Below are positions 16,902-26,163 of a stretch of DNA of 64,000 bases, piece after piece. Below the pieces are notes generated by a model. That model was not told where the DNA came from, searched no databases, and saw nothing but the letters and a program-made list of their open reading frames with translations. Each line of letters starts with the position of its first letter. Positions within the stretch are counted from its first letter, which is position 1. A program made the position numbers and the translations under genes. This stretch comes from Rhizobium sp. CCGE531 (GTDB lineage Bacteria > Pseudomonadota > Alphaproteobacteria > Rhizobiales > Rhizobiaceae): contig NZ_CP032686.1 of NCBI RefSeq assembly GCF_003627795.1, positions 620,001-684,000 of the forward strand, given 5' to 3'.

Positions 16902-17287
16902 CGGTGGATCATCCATCGACATCCAGCACCGCGCAGTTATTGCGTCGGCGGCACCTTAAGTTGCTGATGAACTCAGCTATAAGAGAAAGCCTATTTCGCG
17001 ACGTTGGGGAGGAGCTGGCCTCATTCGCGATCGCTGATCCTGGTCCAGTTTCTGTATAATCCGGAATCGCCGCAAATGTTATCCGCCGGGCAATCCTGCC
17101 AAAGCATCCTATCCGTAACATATACCCCGCCGGACGAGACCTTCCTGCAACCGCCTGCCCAATACGCACCGACCCGCCCGCCTGACCGCAAGGGTTCGAT
17201 CGAGAACTTGATTTGACTTCAGGGCCAGCGATATCTTTTGCCAAGCCACAGAGTTGGAGAGAGCCGGTCGACCTTGCAAATTTGACG
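16902..17287. other. Convergent intergenic region
   Basis: 386 bp between the hypothetical gene and LysR C. Open minus-strand stretches give no recognisable protein. No strong hairpin was noticed. Confidence 0.4.
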
Positions 17288-18214
17288 TTACAGACAAGCT
17301 GATCGTTCGTCTTGCTTGCCAAGCCCCCCCGCCCCGTCCTTGACGGCCGCGGTCCCGAAACGTTCGATAAGCATTTCAGTGAGTATCCTCACCTTTCGCG
17401 AGGGATGCTGGCCTGGCGGCCTCACGACAAAGATACCGGCTGGCGGAATTGGATGACGCGTCATGATTGGCACCAGCGCGCCCGAGGAAATATGATCCGC
17501 GACAAGCGGTTCTGGCAGGTACCCGATCCCGATACCGCCCATAGCGGCAGACACAAGCGATATTCCGCTATCAGCTATGAAGCGTCCCTGGGGACGCACC
17601 GTAACAATTTTATCGCCGTCCATGAATTGCCACCTCTCGTCGTCTCGCATGACGACTTGATGATCTACGATGTCGTCCGGTGTTACGGGAGCGCCGTGAG
17701 TTTCTATGTACTCGGGACTCGCAACCAGAATGCCGAAGATCGATCCGACACGTTTTGCGACTAGCACTGAATCTTGAAGGTGGCCAAGCCGAATGGCGCA
17801 GTCAAAACCCTCTCCGACGAGATCGACGAAACGATCGGTATAGGAAGAAAGGATTTGTAGTTGGGGATGTCTGCGGGCCATTTGAGAGAGGATGGGAGCA
17901 AAATGTGTCGGGCCAAAGGAAAGCGGCGCAGCGACACGTAACCGGCCGCGAAGATCTCCGGAGGGAAGAGCGGCCTCCCTCGCAACATCAAACTCGCTGC
18001 AGATCTTTGCTGCATGCTCGCGAAACGTCGCGCCGGCTTCGGTCAAGGAAGCGCCGCGCGTCGTTCGCGCGAGCAGTTGAACGCCCAGAAATTGCTCAAG
18101 CCGAGCAAGCCGTCGGCTGACGAGCGATTTGGAAACGCCAAGCCGGCGCGCTGCCTGTGTGAGACCGGAGGCGTCAGCAACCTCCACAAAGGTGCGCAAT
18201 TCCTCAATATCCAT
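17288..18214 (-). CDS. LysR-family transcriptional regulator C
   Basis: 308 residues from ATG 18214 (AAGGAAAC upstream); an 11-residue longer frame was rejected. HTH: MDIEELRTFVEVADASG and LGVSKSLVSRRLARLE. Effector domain: LRVAAPLSFGPTHFAP and GFDCAIRLGHLQDS. Closest in pattern to LysR A. Divergent from the isochorismatase stub at 18359 and the amidohydrolase gene, so this locus repeats the LysR A/isochorismatase layout. Confidence 0.95.
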   Translation of the reverse strand: MDIEELRTFVEVADASGLTQAARRLGVSKSLVSRRLARLEQFLGVQLLARTTRGASLTEAGATFREHAAKICSEFDVAREAALPSGDLRGRLRVAAPLSFGPTHFAPILSQMARRHPQLQILSSYTDRFVDLVGEGFDCAIRLGHLQDSVLVAKRVGSIFGILVASPEYIETHGAPVTPDDIVDHQVVMRDDERWQFMDGDKIVTVRPQGRFIADSGISLVSAAMGGIGIGYLPEPLVADHISSGALVPIMTRHPIPPAGIFVVRPPGQHPSRKVRILTEMLIERFGTAAVKDGAGGLGKQDERSACL

Positions 18215-18358
18215 TGATGTTTCCTTTTCGGCGACATGGTGTGTCATTTTGATGGCCTACCGTAGCCAAAATTGCAATGGCACTGTCCACCTCGACACTG
18301 CCACAAGGCCTTTGTCTACCGACAAGTCGCCGTTCAACGACGGCACACGAGGAAAGTG

Positions 18359-18403
18359 ATGACCTTTCGCGACGGCTTCGACCCACTCTTCACCCCTCGC
18401 AGA
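18359..18403 (+). pseudogene. 5' stub of a second isochorismatase-like gene
   Basis: The frame reads MTFRDGFDPLFTPRR, matching MTFRNGLDSLLRPED at the start of the intact gene at 12131, with similar nucleotides and the same distance (145 versus 152 bp) from a divergent LysR start. GAGGAAAG precedes the ATG. Homology stops after about 15 codons, and the amidohydrolase gene begins 62 bp later. Replacement of the gene body is inferred. Confidence 0.65.
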
Positions 18404-18464
18404 CATCCGCAGGGCACTGGCTTTCGCATGACCGCAATTCGCCAAAATCAGGAAACGAGGCAAA

Positions 18465-20270
18465 ATGATAAGAAAAATAATCTTCGCGTTTGTGACCACT
18501 TTTTCTTTCTCTACAGTTCACGCACAAACGACGCGGGAGCAACCCGGTGCTGATCTTATCGTATTCAACGCAAAGATCTTCACCGGCAGCCGTACTCAGC
18601 CCGAAGCTTCGGCTTTGGCGGTCAGGAAAGGCCGCATTTATTCCGTCGGCTCTGATGTGGACACTCTCGGTCTAAAGAACTCCAACACCCAGATTATTGA
18701 TGCTCGCAGCCGCACCCTCATTCCCGGCATCATTGATGCCCATATCCATGTTCTCAACGATCTGGCCTATAACTACAATGTTCGATGGGATGGCGTACCG
18801 ACGCTGCGTCAGGCGTTGACGATGCTGAGCGAGCAGGCCGCACGCACGCCGAAGGGCCAATGGGTCAAAGTGATCGGAGGCTGGTCACCCTACCAATTCA
18901 AGGAGAACCGTTTTCCGACGTTGGACGAATTGCGCAGCGCCGTGCCCGATCGCCCCATGATCGTGCAATATGCTTATAACCAAGCCTTCTTGAACAAGCA
19001 GGCGATGGAGGCGCTTGGCGTGGGTACCGATCGGTTCCCAAAGGTGCCGGACACCGAATTCGAAAAGGACAGCCACGGCAATCCCACTGGCGTGGTGCAC
19101 GGTTATACCTGGTTGTTTCTCGCCCTCGAGAGCATGGTGCCGCAGCCCACTTTCGAAGAACAAGTGAGTTCGTTGATCTATAGCATTCACGGTCTGAACC
19201 GGTTCGGCGTGACCTCGATCATCGATAACGGCGGTAGGTGGCCCTACCCGGAGGCCCAGGCGAGGGTAGACGTGCTTGCACGAGACAACCGCCTCAATGT
19301 GCGCATGCCCTTTGTCGACTTGCAACTTGGCGACGGCGGGCCAGTAAACATGGTGGATCTGGAAATCGAGGCGATCACGAAAACGGCCCCGATAAGTCCA
19401 GGACAAAACCTGCACCCCACCCTGGCACATGGCCATGAATATCGAGGTGCCGGGGAGGTTCTGAGCGGGGAAGTGCACGATCACGAGAACTTCGACCGTC
19501 CCGCAGTCATCATCGAGCCTGAGAAGATGCGACGCTTCGTCGAGCAGGATGTGATGAAACTGGTACAGCGGCGCATCCCGTTCCGAATGCACGTCAGCTA
19601 CAACGAGAACATCTCCCCTTTTCTCGACGCGCTGGAGAAGGTGAACGAAACGATCCCGCTCGGTGGCCTGAAATGGAGTATCGAGCACGCTGAGACCATC
19701 AGTCCGGAGAACATCGCTCGGGTGAAAAAGCTGGGTGGCGGAATTGCCCTGGACGCCAAAATGGCGCTCCACGGCGATGGCTTCATCAGGACATATGGTC
19801 GCGAGAAGGCGTTGCAGACGCCGCGTCTGCGCATGCTCGTCGACAGCGGTATGCCGCTCGCCATGACCGCAGACGCCTTCCGGGCAGCCACGTTCAACCC
19901 CTGGGTGGCTGTAAGTTGGATGGTATCCGGCAAGTCTGTGTCCGGATCCGAGATTCTCGCCGAGAACAATCGCCTATCCCGCACCGAGGCGCTGAAACTA
20001 TTTACCAGCGGGCCAGCCTGGTTCATGAACGCAGAAGCCGAGCTAGGCGTAATCGCCCCCGGAAATCTGGCAGACTTCGCCGTCCTCGACAGGGACTACT
20101 TCGCCGTGCCGGAAGATCAAATCAGCTCCATCTCTTCTGTACTGACGATCATGGACGGAAAGGTAGTCTACGGCGCACAGGACTACAGTGCTCTATCGCC
20201 AAAACTACCCGATATTCTTCCAGCTTGGTCACCGGTAAAATACTTCGGCAGCTATCATGGGGAAAAATGA
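18465..20270 (+). CDS. Exported amidohydrolase (YtcJ-like, metal-dependent)
   Basis: 601 residues. A signal peptide is evident (IIFAFVTTFSFSTVHA, cleavage near residue 20), so the enzyme is probably periplasmic. Amidohydrolase features: DLIVFNAKIFTG, metal-binding DAHIHV (His93, His95), WSIEHAE, MTADAF and the C-terminal LADFAVLDRDYF strand. The arrangement fits the YtcJ/AtzF-like amidohydrolase-3 group acting on amide or cyclic amide substrates. Probably under LysR C, and followed by VOC and porin genes on the same strand that could handle the same compound. Confidence 0.9.
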   Translation: MIRKIIFAFVTTFSFSTVHAQTTREQPGADLIVFNAKIFTGSRTQPEASALAVRKGRIYSVGSDVDTLGLKNSNTQIIDARSRTLIPGIIDAHIHVLNDLAYNYNVRWDGVPTLRQALTMLSEQAARTPKGQWVKVIGGWSPYQFKENRFPTLDELRSAVPDRPMIVQYAYNQAFLNKQAMEALGVGTDRFPKVPDTEFEKDSHGNPTGVVHGYTWLFLALESMVPQPTFEEQVSSLIYSIHGLNRFGVTSIIDNGGRWPYPEAQARVDVLARDNRLNVRMPFVDLQLGDGGPVNMVDLEIEAITKTAPISPGQNLHPTLAHGHEYRGAGEVLSGEVHDHENFDRPAVIIEPEKMRRFVEQDVMKLVQRRIPFRMHVSYNENISPFLDALEKVNETIPLGGLKWSIEHAETISPENIARVKKLGGGIALDAKMALHGDGFIRTYGREKALQTPRLRMLVDSGMPLAMTADAFRAATFNPWVAVSWMVSGKSVSGSEILAENNRLSRTEALKLFTSGPAWFMNAEAELGVIAPGNLADFAVLDRDYFAVPEDQISSISSVLTIMDGKVVYGAQDYSALSPKLPDILPAWSPVKYFGSYHGEK

Positions 20271-20457
20271 GCCCAGCGGAATGGTTCCCCTGCTCACCGA
20301 CAGTTCCATTGCAGGAACTCATTGGACCGCGGTTTCGCCGCCCGGCCGTACCCTACCGCGGCGAAGGAACCATCGCCTACATTGACAGCGATCGTTCAAT
20401 ACTCCGTCGAAAACAACGCGCGTCAAGGGGTCTGTCGCTACATCGAGGAGAATAAAA

Positions 20458-20916
20458 TTGGCTGACTTCACCTTACCTGCGAAGAGCCCATCATCACTTT
20501 TCGCAGATGTGCGGGGACATCACGTTGCGATCCGTGTGCCCGACCGGGACACCGCCATACAATGGTATCAGGATAAGCTCGACTGGCGCGTCATTCACAC
20601 ATGGCCTCATGACGACCAACAACTCGCCTATCTCGCGCCGCCAAATGACGATCGTTTCATGGTCGAACTGCTCGCCGGCGGTGACCCAGGCCCGTACCCG
20701 GTACGGGTTTACGAGAATCTGGGCGACAGCTTGAGGCATGCCGGCTACCATCATTTCTGCCTGACCGTCGCCGATATCGAAGCCACTGTGGCAGAGCTGC
20801 GCCGCCGCGACGTGAGTATCCTTACCGAACCGTTTCAGGTCGACGAGATCAGCCGCAAGATCGCTTTCTTCGCCGATCCTTTCGGGAACGTGATTGAATT
20901 GGCCGAAGTCATCTAG
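20458..20916 (+). CDS. VOC-superfamily (glyoxalase/dioxygenase-like) protein
   Basis: 152 residues from TTG 20458, with GAGGAG upstream as in the pirin gene. Single VOC module: GHHVAIRVPDRDTAIQWYQD, then AGYHHFCLTVADIEATVAEL and FFADPFGNVIELAEV. His and Glu residues for a divalent metal are present (HHVAI; HHFCL; VIELAE). Could be a lactoylglutathione-lyase-like or extradiol-type enzyme. Lies between the amidohydrolase and porin genes. Confidence 0.88.
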   Translation: MADFTLPAKSPSSLFADVRGHHVAIRVPDRDTAIQWYQDKLDWRVIHTWPHDDQQLAYLAPPNDDRFMVELLAGGDPGPYPVRVYENLGDSLRHAGYHHFCLTVADIEATVAELRRRDVSILTEPFQVDEISRKIAFFADPFGNVIELAEVI

Positions 20917-21126
20917 CAGCACGGCCACGCATAGCCTCGCGGACTGATCCAAAACGATTTCACCATAAACGTGCCGGGTGACGGAATCCCATCTTCAGCC
21001 AGTCGATACGCAACTGGGGTGGCCGTGAGCGCCCACGCTTCGCCGTGCCATTGGCGGACGGCGTCGATCACCCATGAAAAGCTGACGCAAGATGTGGCCA
21101 TGTGCCAAAGGCTGAAAGGCAAGCAG

Positions 21127-22605
21127 ATGATTGACCAACCGAGATGTGTCACCTCGCTTTTTTCAATGGCGCTCAGCCTTTGGTCAGCACCCAAAGCACG
21201 GTCACTCTTGCTTTCGCTTGCCGCCATTGCATGTGCTCAATGGGACTACCCGTCAGCCCTGGCGGCGGATGATTTTCTCCAGGAGCAGGAGAGGCCCTCG
21301 ATAAAAGCCGACCGGTCGCGAGAGGACTGGTCGCCTCTCGCAGATCCGAAACTGCGGACTCAGCCGCTGGACAGTCTGAAATACATTCCGTTGTTTTCCT
21401 CCAATCCCGACAGCTACATCTCGCTCGGGCTCAATCTACGCGAAATCTTCGAAGTCAGTGATGCGCCGGCTTTCGGAACCCTGCGTGCGAACCCCAGAGA
21501 CTCCTATTGGTTACAGCGCGCGCAGTTCCATATCGACGTTCACCTGAATGAAAACTGGCAACTGTTCACGCAGTTCGAGGATGTGCGTGCGTTCGACAAG
21601 ACGGTGGTCGGCCCCAACGACGCAAACCGATTTGACCTTCGGCTCGCATTCATCGGCTATATGCAGGAGACTCACCTAGGAACCTTCAGGGCAAGGGTCG
21701 GCCGCCAAGACTTCGCGTTTGACCTGGAACGGTTCGTATCGGTGCGCGATGGGCCGAATGTCCGCCAGTCTTTCGACGCGGTCTGGGTAGGGTGGGAGAC
21801 GAATGCATGGCGCTTCTATGGTCTTGTCAGCCAGCCTGTTCAGTATCGGGATGATGATCCTTTTGATGATCGCTCAAGCAGTGATGTGCTGTTCAGTGGC
21901 GGGCGCGTTGAGTGGCAGCTTTCGCCGGATATCGAGGCCTCCGCCTATTACGCGCTCTACCAGCACAAGGACGCCACTTTTCTCACTGCGTCGGGTGAGG
22001 AGGACAGGCATGTGCTCGATATCCGGACGGCCGGCAAACATGCCGGTTTCGACTGGGATGCGGAAGCGATGGGACAGGTTGGTAAGGTCGGCTCAACTGA
22101 CATTCTGGCCTGGGCCGTGGGTGCGAGGACCGGATACACCTTCGAGGATGTTGCCTGGTCACCCAGGATCGGTCTGCAGTTCGACGTAGCGTCGGGTGAC
22201 GGGGATGCGGGCGACGGCACGGTTGGCACGTTCAATCCGCTGTTTCCAAACGGGTTCTATTTCTCGCTCGGCGGTCATACCGGATACGCCAACCTCATTC
22301 ACCTCAAGCCGTCGATCACCGTTCAGCCGACAGAAGACCTGACCCTGATGGCCGGGATCGGACTGCTCTGGCGACAAACGACACAGGACGCCATCTACAC
22401 CCTGCCAAGCGTTCCCGTCGCCGGCACGGCGGGTAACGGACCGGCGTGGACCGGAGCTTATGCGCAGGTCAAGGCGGACTACCGCTTCAATCCCAATCTC
22501 ACGGGGTCGCTGGAGGCTGTCCACTACCAGGTCGGCGCGGCGCTCGAAGCTGTGGGCGGCCGCGACAGCAATTATCTCAGGGCAGAACTGAAGCTGGCCT
22601 GGTAA
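21127..22605 (+). CDS. Outer-membrane porin of the alginate-export family
   Basis: 492 residues from ATG 21127 (AAAGGCAAG upstream); the longer frame from 20971 was rejected because a signal peptide (LLLSLAAIACAQ ... ALAADD) follows the later start. The body shows beta-barrel alternation and alginate-export-domain landmarks: YWLQRAQFHIDVHLNENWQLF, FRARVGRQDFAFDLERFVSVRDGP (in part), and a C-terminal YLRAELKLAW strand ending in Trp. Such 18-strand barrels pass anionic or aromatic small molecules, not only alginate. Likely uptake channel for the amidohydrolase substrate. Confidence 0.88.
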   Translation: MIDQPRCVTSLFSMALSLWSAPKARSLLLSLAAIACAQWDYPSALAADDFLQEQERPSIKADRSREDWSPLADPKLRTQPLDSLKYIPLFSSNPDSYISLGLNLREIFEVSDAPAFGTLRANPRDSYWLQRAQFHIDVHLNENWQLFTQFEDVRAFDKTVVGPNDANRFDLRLAFIGYMQETHLGTFRARVGRQDFAFDLERFVSVRDGPNVRQSFDAVWVGWETNAWRFYGLVSQPVQYRDDDPFDDRSSSDVLFSGGRVEWQLSPDIEASAYYALYQHKDATFLTASGEEDRHVLDIRTAGKHAGFDWDAEAMGQVGKVGSTDILAWAVGARTGYTFEDVAWSPRIGLQFDVASGDGDAGDGTVGTFNPLFPNGFYFSLGGHTGYANLIHLKPSITVQPTEDLTLMAGIGLLWRQTTQDAIYTLPSVPVAGTAGNGPAWTGAYAQVKADYRFNPNLTGSLEAVHYQVGAALEAVGGRDSNYLRAELKLAW

Positions 22606-22964
22606 CAATGCCGACGCTACAGTGTTCGCCGACGACGGAAATCACCGATCGAAGCGGCGGCCAGGCTCCCGAGTTTCTCGCTCAAGAACCGTCATGTTCT
22701 CAGCCACAGCCCTCGGCAGTGCCAAGAAATTTGAGGTTACTTTCGACACGACTGCAGTCGTTCCAACGGGATTGGGTCATAATAGCAGCTTACGCCGCAG
22801 CCAACGTTACGCTTGTATAAGGTGATTGCAATTTTCAACGCGCTAGCGAATGTCACGTGCCTCGGTGGTTCTAATCCTATCAAGGCCACTGACGGGAGAC
22901 TTTGTCCCGTTACATCTCTCGGAATACCTCTGGCCGCCGACTGAGGAAGTTCTCCGATCTTCGG
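22606..22964. other. Convergent intergenic region
   Basis: 359 bp between the porin gene and the TetR gene stop. No coding sequence or RNA was recognised. Confidence 0.4.
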
Positions 22965-23621
22965 TCAGTTTGAGGGGCTGACGTGTTCACTCGGAACTTC
23001 AGTCGAAGTCCGACGCTCCCCCGGCCAGGCCGTTAGCGCGATGTCGATCAGCCGCTTCAGCAGAGCATTGCAGGCACCGTCGCAGGCCTGGGCGGACATA
23101 CCCTGAATAACTGCACCGTAGAAGCGCGCGAGCGTATCGGTGTCGGTTGCTGTTGGTAATTCGCCGTCCTCAACGGCACGGTCGAAGCGGGCTTTGAGGG
23201 TTTGGGTCGACGCCTCGCGCAAGGCTGCCGTCATGCGCGCGACTGAGGCGTTCTCTTCCGCATGCTGCAGGATGGCCGTCGAGACCATGCAACCTGGCGG
23301 CTTATCCGGTTGGGTATCGCCGTCAGCGATATCATAAAGGTAGAGACCAAGCGCTTCATAAAGCGGAAGATTGGATTGCAGGATTTCTAACCGGCGGCTG
23401 TTTTCCCGGGCAATGCTGAAGTCGAGCGCCTGGCCGTATAATTCCTCCTTCGAGCCGAACATCGAATAGAGAGTCGGCGGATTGATTCCCATGGCCTTCG
23501 TGAGGTCGGCGGTGGAGGTCCCCTCGTAACCACGTTCCCAGAACTGGCGTGCCGCGATGTCGAGCCCGACGTCGCGATCGAGCACACGCGGTCTGCCTCG
23601 TTTGCGGGTCGGCTCTTTCAT
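22965..23621 (-). CDS. TetR/AcrR-family repressor
   Basis: 218 residues. N-terminal HTH: GYEGTSTADLTKAMGINPPTLYSMFGSKEELY (in part). The C-terminal domain resembles TetR_C members near reductases (PPGCMVSTAILQHAEENASV). Divergent from an SDR gene; two related palindromes lie between them, one just upstream of its own start, so autoregulation is likely. It probably derepresses the SDR in response to a small molecule. Confidence 0.94.
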   Translation of the reverse strand: MKEPTRKRGRPRVLDRDVGLDIAARQFWERGYEGTSTADLTKAMGINPPTLYSMFGSKEELYGQALDFSIARENSRRLEILQSNLPLYEALGLYLYDIADGDTQPDKPPGCMVSTAILQHAEENASVARMTAALREASTQTLKARFDRAVEDGELPTATDTDTLARFYGAVIQGMSAQACDGACNALLKRLIDIALTAWPGERRTSTEVPSEHVSPSN

Positions 23622-23645
23622 TAAAATAGTGATCCCTATTTAATT
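23622..23645. promoter_or_regulatory. TetR operator site 1
   Basis: AAATAGTGATCCCTATTT is an imperfect palindrome directly upstream of the TetR start codon. Its half-site sequence matches operator site 2. Confidence 0.65.
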
Positions 23646-23646
23646 G

Positions 23647-23692
23647 TTGACAGCGTCGGTTTCACTCTTAATATAGAGATCACTATTTAATT
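23647..23692 (+). promoter_or_regulatory. SDR promoter with TetR operator site 2
   Basis: TTGACA (23647-23652) and TAATAT (23669-23674) with a 16-base spacer form a good sigma-70-type promoter. The palindrome ATAGAGATCACTATTT overlaps the -10 box and extends downstream; reversed, it reads AAATAGTGATCTCTAT, nearly identical to site 1. Repressor binding there would block transcription. Confidence 0.65.
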
Positions 23693-23708
23693 AGCAACGG
23701 AGTTGTCC

Positions 23709-24482
23709 ATGTCCCACAGACTCGCAGATAAGATAGCCCTGATCACTGGAAGTTCGCGCGGTATCGGTCGAGCTGCCGCCCGAGCATTCGCGAAAGAGGG
23801 CGCCGCCCTGATTGGCGTGCACTATACCGCCAACGCGGATGCGGCTCATGCCACGATACGCGATATCGAAGCGCTCGGCGTGAAAGCCGTCGCAGTGAGG
23901 GCAGATCTCAGACAAGGCAAGGACGCGGCCGACAGTCTCTGGGCACAGTTCAGCGAAGCCGCGCGTATCGAAACGGGTACCTCCGCTCTCGACATTCTGG
24001 TGAACAATGCCGGCATTGCGCCCGCACTGCCATTGAGAGAGACCAGCGAAGTCGCCTTCGATGAGGTAATGACGATCAACTACAAGGCGCCGTTCTTTCT
24101 GATCCAGGCAGTCGCAGACCAAATTCGCGACAATGGCCGCATCATCAATATTTCGACCGGGTTTACGCGGATCGCGGCGCCGACGCACCCGGCCTACGCA
24201 GCCTCCAAGGGGGCGCTGGAGACATTGACACTGGCGCTGGCACCTGAATTTGCAGCTCGGGGGATTACGGTCAATGCCGTACTGCCGGGCGTGACGGAGA
24301 CGGATATGAATGCAGAGTGGCTAGCTTCGCCGGACGCGCGCGCCGGCGCCGAAGCACTCTCGGTCTTCTCTCGTGTCGGCCGGTCGGAGGACGTCGCCGA
24401 CGTCATCGCTTTCCTTGCATCGAACGATGCGCGCTGGACGACCGGCCAGATGATCGATGCGACGGGCGGTGCCCGGATTTGA
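23709..24482 (+). CDS. Short-chain dehydrogenase/reductase
   Basis: 257 residues from ATG 23709; GGAG lies 6 bases upstream, so the TTG at 23703 was rejected. Classical SDR motifs: ITGSSRGIGRAAARAFA, DILVNNAGIAPALP, INISTGF with catalytic Ser, YAASKGALETL with Tyr-xxx-Lys, and TGQMIDATGG at the end. Unknown substrate. Probably repressed by the divergent TetR protein, and unrelated in sequence detail to the SDR at 8786. Confidence 0.94.
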   Translation: MSHRLADKIALITGSSRGIGRAAARAFAKEGAALIGVHYTANADAAHATIRDIEALGVKAVAVRADLRQGKDAADSLWAQFSEAARIETGTSALDILVNNAGIAPALPLRETSEVAFDEVMTINYKAPFFLIQAVADQIRDNGRIINISTGFTRIAAPTHPAYAASKGALETLTLALAPEFAARGITVNAVLPGVTETDMNAEWLASPDARAGAEALSVFSRVGRSEDVADVIAFLASNDARWTTGQMIDATGGARI

Positions 24483-25000
24483 TCGATCCTGGCACTTCGC
24501 TCTCTTTCCAGCCATTCAAACCGCTGCAGAGGATGCATGCTTGACGAGGTGCCTGTTGAGATCCAGTTCCTCGTGAATCCAAAAGATTGGCTCGCGCTCG
24601 CCGCGCGCGATCCAGTCTCCATTTGATCGGAGCGGCGCCGGCCACAAGCTGACGACTTATTCCTCTTATCTCGAACAGCTCGCCGAGCCGACATTAACTG
24701 ATCGACCAGATGCTGCCTGGTCTCGTCTTCTAATGCTGGGTCGCTCTTCCCGAACGGCCGCCCGCAGGGAACTGTTTCCTTTGGACATTGAATGACATGC
24801 CTTCGGTTCAGATCCTTTAAAAGCCTATGCGCTCCCGTTCTGGCGTTTAAACTAACACGAGGCCCCGGTTGCGCGCCGGCGAGCTACTACATCAATCACC
24901 CGAAGATTTTGCAGCATGGCTGTCAATCACGATCCCGTTCAATTCCTTTCGAAGAACCGCGACGCTGGCAGATCCGTTCAAGTCGGCAAACTCTTGCTGG
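24483..25000. other. Region upstream of the first IS6 element, no intact gene
   Basis: Short frames only. One starts at ATG 24916 (MAVNHDPVQFLSKNRDAGRS) and runs coding-like into the IS end, where a stop appears, so it may be a gene start cut by the insertion. No ribosome site precedes it. Confidence 0.35.
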
Positions 25001-25828
25001 GGTAGCGTCGCCTTAACCGGTTGGTGCTGATCGGAATGGTATTGGTGTTCCATGACAAGCTTGCCACCGACATTGCCGCGCACCGCTACAAGCGCCATCG
25101 CTTTCCTGCCGAGATCATCGCTCAGGCAGTGTGGCTCTATCATCGGTTCCCGCTGAGCCTGCGGGAGGTCGAGGATCTGCTCGCCGAGCGCGGGATCGAT
25201 GTCTCGTTTCAAACCGTGTCGGAGTGGGCGGTGAAGTTCGGTCGTAAATTTGCCCATGATCTTCGACGGCGATCAAGAGGCAACTTTGCCGACAAATGGC
25301 GTCCTGACGAGATGGTCGTGTCCATCAAAAGAAAGAAATACTGGCTGTGGCGCGCCGTCGATGCCAATGGCTATGTACTCGACGCCCTCCTGCAAAGCCG
25401 GCGGAACAAGAAAGCCGCTGTTCGACTGATGCGAAAGCTGCTGAAAGGCCAAGGCCTCACGCCGCGTGTCATGATGACCGACAAGCTGTGCTCATACTCC
25501 GCCGCAAAGGCCGAGTTGATCCCAGGCATCGAACATCGTTCACACAAGGGCCTCAACAATCGAGCGGAGAATTCTCATCTGGTTGTGCGACGACGAGAGC
25601 GGCGCATGATGCGGTTCAAATCGGCGCGACAATGCCAGTCTTTCGTTTCGGCCCACGGCCAGATCGCCAACCTCTTCCTTCTCCATCGAAAGCATCTGAC
25701 TGCCGCCGATCACCGCGAACTGCGTGGCGATGCCATCACGACATGGCGCGAAATCTCCTTGTCGATCAGTGCATGAAAGCAGAACCGGCCCATCTTCTCA
25801 AACCGCAGTCAATTAAGGCGACACCACC
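25001..25828 (+). mobile_element. IS6-family insertion sequence, first copy
   Basis: 828 bp, normal IS6 size. Left end GGTAGCGTCGCCTTAA (25001-25016); right end (25813-25828) reads GGTGGTGTCGCCTTAA on the minus strand, 14 of 16 matching. One transposase gene fills the interior. The 8 bp flanking each end differ, so no target duplication is seen, as happens after IS6 recombination or deletion. Confidence 0.85.
25036..25776 (+). CDS. IS6-family DDE transposase
   Basis: About 246 residues from ATG 25036 (an in-frame TTG at 25021 is also possible). IS6 landmarks: HRFPAEIIAQAVWLYHRFPLS, LREVEDLLAERGIDVS with the HTH (FQTVSEW), first catalytic Asp in WRPDEMVV, second Asp in MMTDKLCSY, and Glu in LNNRAENSH followed by VRRRERRMMRFKS. 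Appears complete and may be functional. Confidence 0.93.
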   Translation: MVLVFHDKLATDIAAHRYKRHRFPAEIIAQAVWLYHRFPLSLREVEDLLAERGIDVSFQTVSEWAVKFGRKFAHDLRRRSRGNFADKWRPDEMVVSIKRKKYWLWRAVDANGYVLDALLQSRRNKKAAVRLMRKLLKGQGLTPRVMMTDKLCSYSAAKAELIPGIEHRSHKGLNNRAENSHLVVRRRERRMMRFKSARQCQSFVSAHGQIANLFLLHRKHLTAADHRELRGDAITTWREISLSISA

Positions 25829-26163
25829 GTTGGGACTACACACCTATAGCGAAAGACACCAGTGTCATCTTAGCAACAATCTGGTGATGTGGATGTGCCT
25901 TCAATCGCCACAGAATTTGCGAGCAGCCACATAATGTGATGCTTGTCCGTGATGAGAATATACGATCTGCTCGACCTGGCTTGTTGGTGAGTAATTCCTG
26001 TTTCAGCCTTACTTAACAAAGCATTGCCGCAGATGCGTCAACTATCAAAAATAATTTTGCGGTGCAGCATAACCGGTTATATCGATGGGGTTAACAAAGT
26101 ATTGCAATCGTCCCGCTCCCGTAATTGATTGCGGCAGATTTCGAAACACCGGGAGCCAGACCT
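25829..26163 (+). promoter_or_regulatory. Adhesin control region: direct repeats around a palindrome
   Basis: TTAACAAAGCATTGC (26013-26027) recurs as TTAACAAAGTATTGC (26091-26105), 14 of 15 identical and 78 bp apart. Between them is the perfect palindrome ATAACCGGTTAT (26069-26080). The region is AT-rich relative to its flanks and lies just before the adhesin gene, so these are probable regulator sites. No gene is present from the IS end to 26163. Confidence 0.55.
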
